A stretch of 64,000 nucleotides of DNA, taken from NCBI GenBank assembly GCA_011389655.1, contig JAABTX010000004.1:36388-100387 (forward strand). The letters are read 5' to 3'. Of the stretch, positions 61,146 to 64,000 are shown piece after piece. How positions within the stretch are numbered: position 1 is the first letter of the stretch; the number at the start of each line of letters is the position of its first letter. The notes beneath the pieces are model-generated. The model was not told the origin of the DNA. It made no database searches and saw only the letters and a program-made list of their open reading frames with translations. This DNA is from Thioalkalivibrio sp. GTDB taxonomy: Bacteria; Pseudomonadota; Gammaproteobacteria; Ectothiorhodospirales; Ectothiorhodospiraceae. A program made the translations under genes and the position numbers.

Positions 61146-61169
61146 TGCGCCGGCGTGAACGCCGGCGCA
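61146..61169. repeat. perfect 10-bp stem-loop
   Basis: TGCGCCGGCG and CGCCGGCGCA pair perfectly around a TGAA loop. It lies 18 bp beyond the DUF3179 gene stop on the minus strand, where a terminator would be expected, but no T-run follows. It may be a factor-assisted terminator or an RNA-stabilising stem. Confidence 0.6.
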
Positions 61170-61187
61170 ACAGGGGACATGGCGGTC

Positions 61188-62174
61188 TCACTGCCGCGGC
61201 TCGTAGAGATCCGTGTCCGGGTGGAAGGCGAACCAGGCAAACCAGAAACTGATCAGGCTGGCGATCTCCTCTCCCTGTTCATCCAGCACCCGGCCGCTCT
61301 GGGCATCCGAGTCGATCAGGATGGTGATCCGCTCGCCGCCCAGCTCGTCCTCGAACTGGTGCCGGCCGGTGGCGGGAAATGCGGTAAACGGATAGGCGCG
61401 TGCCTCACCATCGATCTCGGCGCCGAGTACCGGGGTCTTCGGATGTTGACCGTGCGTCCGGAAACGGACCGGGAACATCAGGGCCTCGTCCTCGGCGTAC
61501 TCGGCATACGGATCGCGGTCGTAGTTGCGGGCGTAGTCGGTATCGCGCGAAAGCACGAGGCTATCCGGGTGTTCCTCCCGCCATGCGCCCCAGGTCGTGT
61601 TCGCAGTGGGAACGCTCTCCAGCGTCTCGCCACGCCGGGGCCCGCTGATCGCCGTCGCCCCGATCTGCGACCAGAGCGACTCGGTGCGGCGGTCGTAGAG
61701 CAGCACATCGGAGTTGTAGAGCAGGCCCGATACACCGAGCATCAGCCGGGTACCATCCGGCTCCACCGCCTCGAAGGCCAGGCCGGCGAAGCACAGCGGG
61801 CAGTAGGTCACGGCGATGGGCTCACCGGCAAAGACGTCATTCACGATCTCGTGGTAGTTCATGATGCCAAGCGGATACGCCTTCGCGATTCCGTTACGGT
61901 GGACCCCGAGCACGCGGTCGTCGTCCTCCAGCCAGCCGGCCTGATCGGGCGGCAGAAACTCCGGATCGGTAAGGGCCGGGATGCCATCCCGGGGCGGGCC
62001 TCCCCGCCGGATCTCGGACGCTGGAACGTCGGCCCGCGAAACATCAAATCCATTCATGGTGTGCGCCTTCGAGCAGCCCCATGCGCCCGAGAGAACGAGG
62101 GCCGGGACCAATAGTGCAATCGTGCCCAGCAGTGTCGGGGGCCTTACCGGGCGGGGATTCAGGTTCTTGTTCAT
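61188..62174 (-). CDS. DUF3179 domain-containing lipoprotein
   Basis: A 328-aa exported protein. A signal sequence ends in a lipobox-like LVLSGAWGC, so it is probably a lipoprotein. The domain core is DDRVLGVHRNGIAKAYPLGIMNYHEIVND, then AVTYCPLCFAGLAFEA with a CxxC pair, then SGLLYNSDVLLYDRRTESLW. This is the DUF3179 family, with no established function; the CPLC motif could bind metal or act in redox. The start at 62174 has an excellent GGAGGT 7 nt upstream. Confidence 0.88.
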   Translation of the reverse strand: MNKNLNPRPVRPPTLLGTIALLVPALVLSGAWGCSKAHTMNGFDVSRADVPASEIRRGGPPRDGIPALTDPEFLPPDQAGWLEDDDRVLGVHRNGIAKAYPLGIMNYHEIVNDVFAGEPIAVTYCPLCFAGLAFEAVEPDGTRLMLGVSGLLYNSDVLLYDRRTESLWSQIGATAISGPRRGETLESVPTANTTWGAWREEHPDSLVLSRDTDYARNYDRDPYAEYAEDEALMFPVRFRTHGQHPKTPVLGAEIDGEARAYPFTAFPATGRHQFEDELGGERITILIDSDAQSGRVLDEQGEEIASLISFWFAWFAFHPDTDLYEPRQ

Positions 62175-62474
62175 CGGGACACCTCCGAGTGCAGACTATC
62201 CCCCGGGCGGCTGTCAGACAGTACGTGATGCTACGTAGGATTGCTGTCGGCCCGGCGGACCGGCATCGTGCAGGAGAGCCCCCTGACGGGATGATTTCCG
62301 GAACGCACGATAGCGGATCGGGCGACCCCCGGCGCGGAGGCGGGGCCCGACACCGGGACGCGCCGGAACCGCTTCGCATTCGCTATCCTCTCGGGCTTGC
62401 TCAGGCTCGCCCGGCCCTGGTCGGCCTCCCGCAACGGTGTCCGGCACCGGCTTCGTTCAGGGAATGGAAACCGT
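62175..62474. other. divergent intergenic region between DUF3179 and AbrB-family genes
   Basis: 300 bp between two divergent starts. It should hold promoters for both. I cannot identify convincing -35/-10 pairs, operators or hairpins. The overlapping short ORFs are GC-driven. Confidence 0.5.
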
Positions 62475-63587
62475 ATGGACCGCTACAGTTTCTTCGCCCC
62501 CCTGCCCGCGCTCGCGGAGCCTGAGGAGTCCGCCCTCGCGCCGACGTGGAAACGAACCGTCGGCGGGCTGACCGTCGGCATCGCCGGGGGCGCGTTGTTC
62601 GCGTTCGCCGGCGCTCCGCTCGCCTGGATGCTGGGGGCACTGATCACGGTCACCGCGATCAGCCTCGCGGGTGCGCGGCTTGCAATTCCTGCACGGCTAC
62701 GCACATTGATGGTCGCGGTGCTCGGCGTGATGCTGGGCGCGGCCTTCACGCCCGAGGTTGCTACCCAGATCGCGGCCTGGGCAACGGCGGTGGTGGTGAT
62801 GCTCGGCTTTCTGGTGGCCACCATGGCGCTGGTGGTCGTCTTCCTTCGGCTCGGAATGGGGGTTGACCCGGCCACGGCATATTTCTCCGGGGCGCCGGGC
62901 GGTATCACGGAAATGGTGATCGCGGGGGAGGCCCACGGCGCGGACAGTCGCGTGATCACCCTGATGCACGCAACCCGGATCCTCGTGATCGTCGCGGTGA
63001 TCCCGTTCTACTTCCGGGTCCTCGAAGGCATCGACGTACCGACCCTGCCGCCGGCCTCGGCGCGCCTCCTGCTGACCCCTGTCTTCGACGGCCTCCTGAT
63101 GGCGGCATGCGCGGTGGGCGGCTACTGGCTGGCGCGCCGGCTGCGGATACCGGCCGCCGCCCTGGTCGGCCCGATGCTTCTCAGCGCCGCAGTGCACATG
63201 GCCGGGTGGACCGCGGCGTCGCCCCCGGTCGAACTGATTGCCGCCGCCCAGGTGGTGGTTGGCACGGCCCTGGGGGCGCGATTCGCCGGGCTGACACTGC
63301 GCCGGGTCTGGCCCCACCTCCTCGTTGGCGCGGCGTCGGCGGTGCTCATGATGGCCCTGGCCTGGGTGACCGCGGTGCTGTTCGCGGAGGCCCTCGACCT
63401 CGATCGTACGGCCCTGCTGCTGGCACTGGTTCCCGGTGGGCTGGTCGAGATGGGCCTCATTGCACTGTCCCTGGACGTCGACACCGCGATGGTGTCGACC
63501 CTCCACGTGTTGCGTATTGCCGCGATCATGCTGATCGCCCCGATCGCCTTCACGTTGATCAGGCGCCGCGGGACAGGGCATCGCTGA
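62475..63587 (+). CDS. AbrB-family membrane protein (PF05145; putative transporter)
   Basis: A 370-aa hydrophobic protein with about ten spans arranged as two repeats. Signatures are GALFAFAGAPLAWMLGALI, TAYFSGAPGGITEMVIAGEAHGAD and, in repeat two, IPAAALVGPMLLSA and LLALVPGGLVEMGLIALS. The family is called ammonia monooxygenase or AbrB duplication; it is not related to the DNA-binding AbrB, and no enzyme activity is implied. The role is unproven. The start at 62475 has GGAA upstream, and the track start at 62397 precedes the first hydrophobic segment by an unlikely Arg/Pro-rich leader. Confidence 0.85.
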   Translation: MDRYSFFAPLPALAEPEESALAPTWKRTVGGLTVGIAGGALFAFAGAPLAWMLGALITVTAISLAGARLAIPARLRTLMVAVLGVMLGAAFTPEVATQIAAWATAVVVMLGFLVATMALVVVFLRLGMGVDPATAYFSGAPGGITEMVIAGEAHGADSRVITLMHATRILVIVAVIPFYFRVLEGIDVPTLPPASARLLLTPVFDGLLMAACAVGGYWLARRLRIPAAALVGPMLLSAAVHMAGWTAASPPVELIAAAQVVVGTALGARFAGLTLRRVWPHLLVGAASAVLMMALAWVTAVLFAEALDLDRTALLLALVPGGLVEMGLIALSLDVDTAMVSTLHVLRIAAIMLIAPIAFTLIRRRGTGHR

Positions 63588-63893
63588 CGCGGAGGGAGGT
63601 CCATCAGGAGCGGCGGCTTTTAGCGCCCACGCACGTGAGAGGGAGATCTTCAGGAGTGCGGGTGCCGGAGGGCGATACCGGTCAGTGCGACTGACCGTGA
63701 CGGTGCATCGGTGTCTCCTCCCCCGGGTGGCGCACCGGGGCACGGAGCTCCAGGCGCGGCCATGCACCGACCGCCCTTGCGCAGGGACGCCGGGGGAGTC
63801 ATCGCCAGCGCGAAACCGGCCCCGCCCCCGCTTGATCGGCGCGCCTGGTCCGTCGCCCGTGTCCCCTTCCGAACCGGGGGGGCATTGCAATAA
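63588..63893. other. intergenic region upstream of the TetR-family gene
   Basis: About 300 bp with no supported gene. The minus-strand ORF 63650-63994 overlaps the TetR start codon and has no recognisable domain. I see no other structure apart from the dyad listed next. Confidence 0.5.
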
Positions 63894-63903
63894 ACCGACC
63901 GGT
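63894..63903. promoter_or_regulatory. dyad ACCG-AC-CGGT, candidate TetR-family operator
   Basis: ACCGACCGGT is a short dyad (4-bp arms, 2-bp spacer) in a less GC-rich patch 16 bp before the TetR-family start. TetR-family regulators often bind such sites and repress their own gene. Confidence 0.4.
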
Positions 63904-63919
63904 CCATTACTTTCGTGGC

Positions 63920-64000
63920 ATGATTCGTGAATCCGATACCCGGCAGCGCATCGTCGATGGCGCACGGCGCCTGATCTACGGGCGCAGTTACCACGATGTC
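63920..64000 (+). CDS. TetR/AcrR-family transcriptional regulator, N-terminal fragment
   Basis: Only 27 codons lie in the window. The visible IRESDTRQRIVDGARRLIYG followed by RSYHDV is the beginning of a TetR-type helix-turn-helix domain (helix 1 and the start of helix 2). The ligand-binding domain and the gene it controls lie outside. The ORF track omits it because it runs off the right edge. Confidence 0.75.
   Translation, partial: MIRESDTRQRIVDGARRLIYGRSYHDV

Noticed and set aside
63650-63994. 114-aa minus-strand ORF at the right edge
   Set aside because: It overlaps the TetR-family start and operator dyad, is Gly/Pro/Ala-rich, and has no domain.

Overview
The window reads as chromosomal DNA of a GC-rich gammaproteobacterium. 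The gene orders infA/clpA/clpS/icd/nudJ/mnmA/hflD, fabD-fabG-acpP-fabF-pabC-mltG-tmk-holB-pilZ, nagZ with an MTIP gene, and gltB-gltD are typical of that class, and IF-1, HflD and PilZ closely resemble enterobacterial or pseudomonad proteins. A purple-sulfur or Ectothiorhodospira-like relative is possible, but that is inference only. Nearly everything is housekeeping. I see no prophage, integron, CRISPR array or IS transposase.

The strongest non-coding feature is a chromosomal dif site at 11108-11135. It matches the E. coli XerCD site, as I remember it, at all but about three of 28 positions, and it lies between two convergent transcription units. The window therefore appears to straddle the replication terminus. 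To its left most genes run on +, to its right most run on - for about 25 kb, and the KOPS-like octamers I noticed change strand at the same place.

Layout. 1-1139: 5' part of a glycogen debranching enzyme gene (-), running off the left edge. 1741-1856: terminator and tRNA-Asn (-). 1896-11000: aatA (-), then uvrB, nagZ, copA, a DsrE-family gene, hpt and the MTIP gene (+). 11198-15450: an RND permease and its adaptor (-). 15632-18704: a compact ATGA-coupled operon (+) of a periplasmic retropepsin-like protease, a degenerate-transglutaminase/multi-TM protein and a RimK-like ATP-grasp ligase. 19056-23335: bioA, a KamA-family radical SAM gene, and a class V aminotransferase. 23370-32124: a long leftward run pilZ-holB-tmk-mltG-pabC-pabB-fabF-acpP-fabG-fabD. 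32289-36599: infA, and the leftward clpA, clpS and icd. 36834-41842: nudJ-mnmA-hflD-acnA (+). 41918-46237: a second RND system (+). 46301-47677: fumC (-). 47724-48212: a tandem array of about 93-bp REPIN units. 48288-50877: purB and roxA. 51356-57491: gltB-gltD. 57555-64000: dusA, an MFS transporter, an RNase Z-like hydrolase, a DUF3179 lipoprotein, an AbrB-family membrane protein and the start of a TetR-family gene.

Functional links. MTIP yields hypoxanthine and the neighbouring phosphoribosyltransferase can return it to IMP. aatA, gltBD, icd, acnA and fumC cover nitrogen assimilation and TCA steps. The fab-pab run couples fatty acid, folate, murein and DNA replication genes, translationally in several places. 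The protease/transglutaminase-7TM/ATP-grasp operon is the best candidate for a poorly understood system. The REPIN array, the dif region and the rearranged gene-cluster junctions are the other points of interest.
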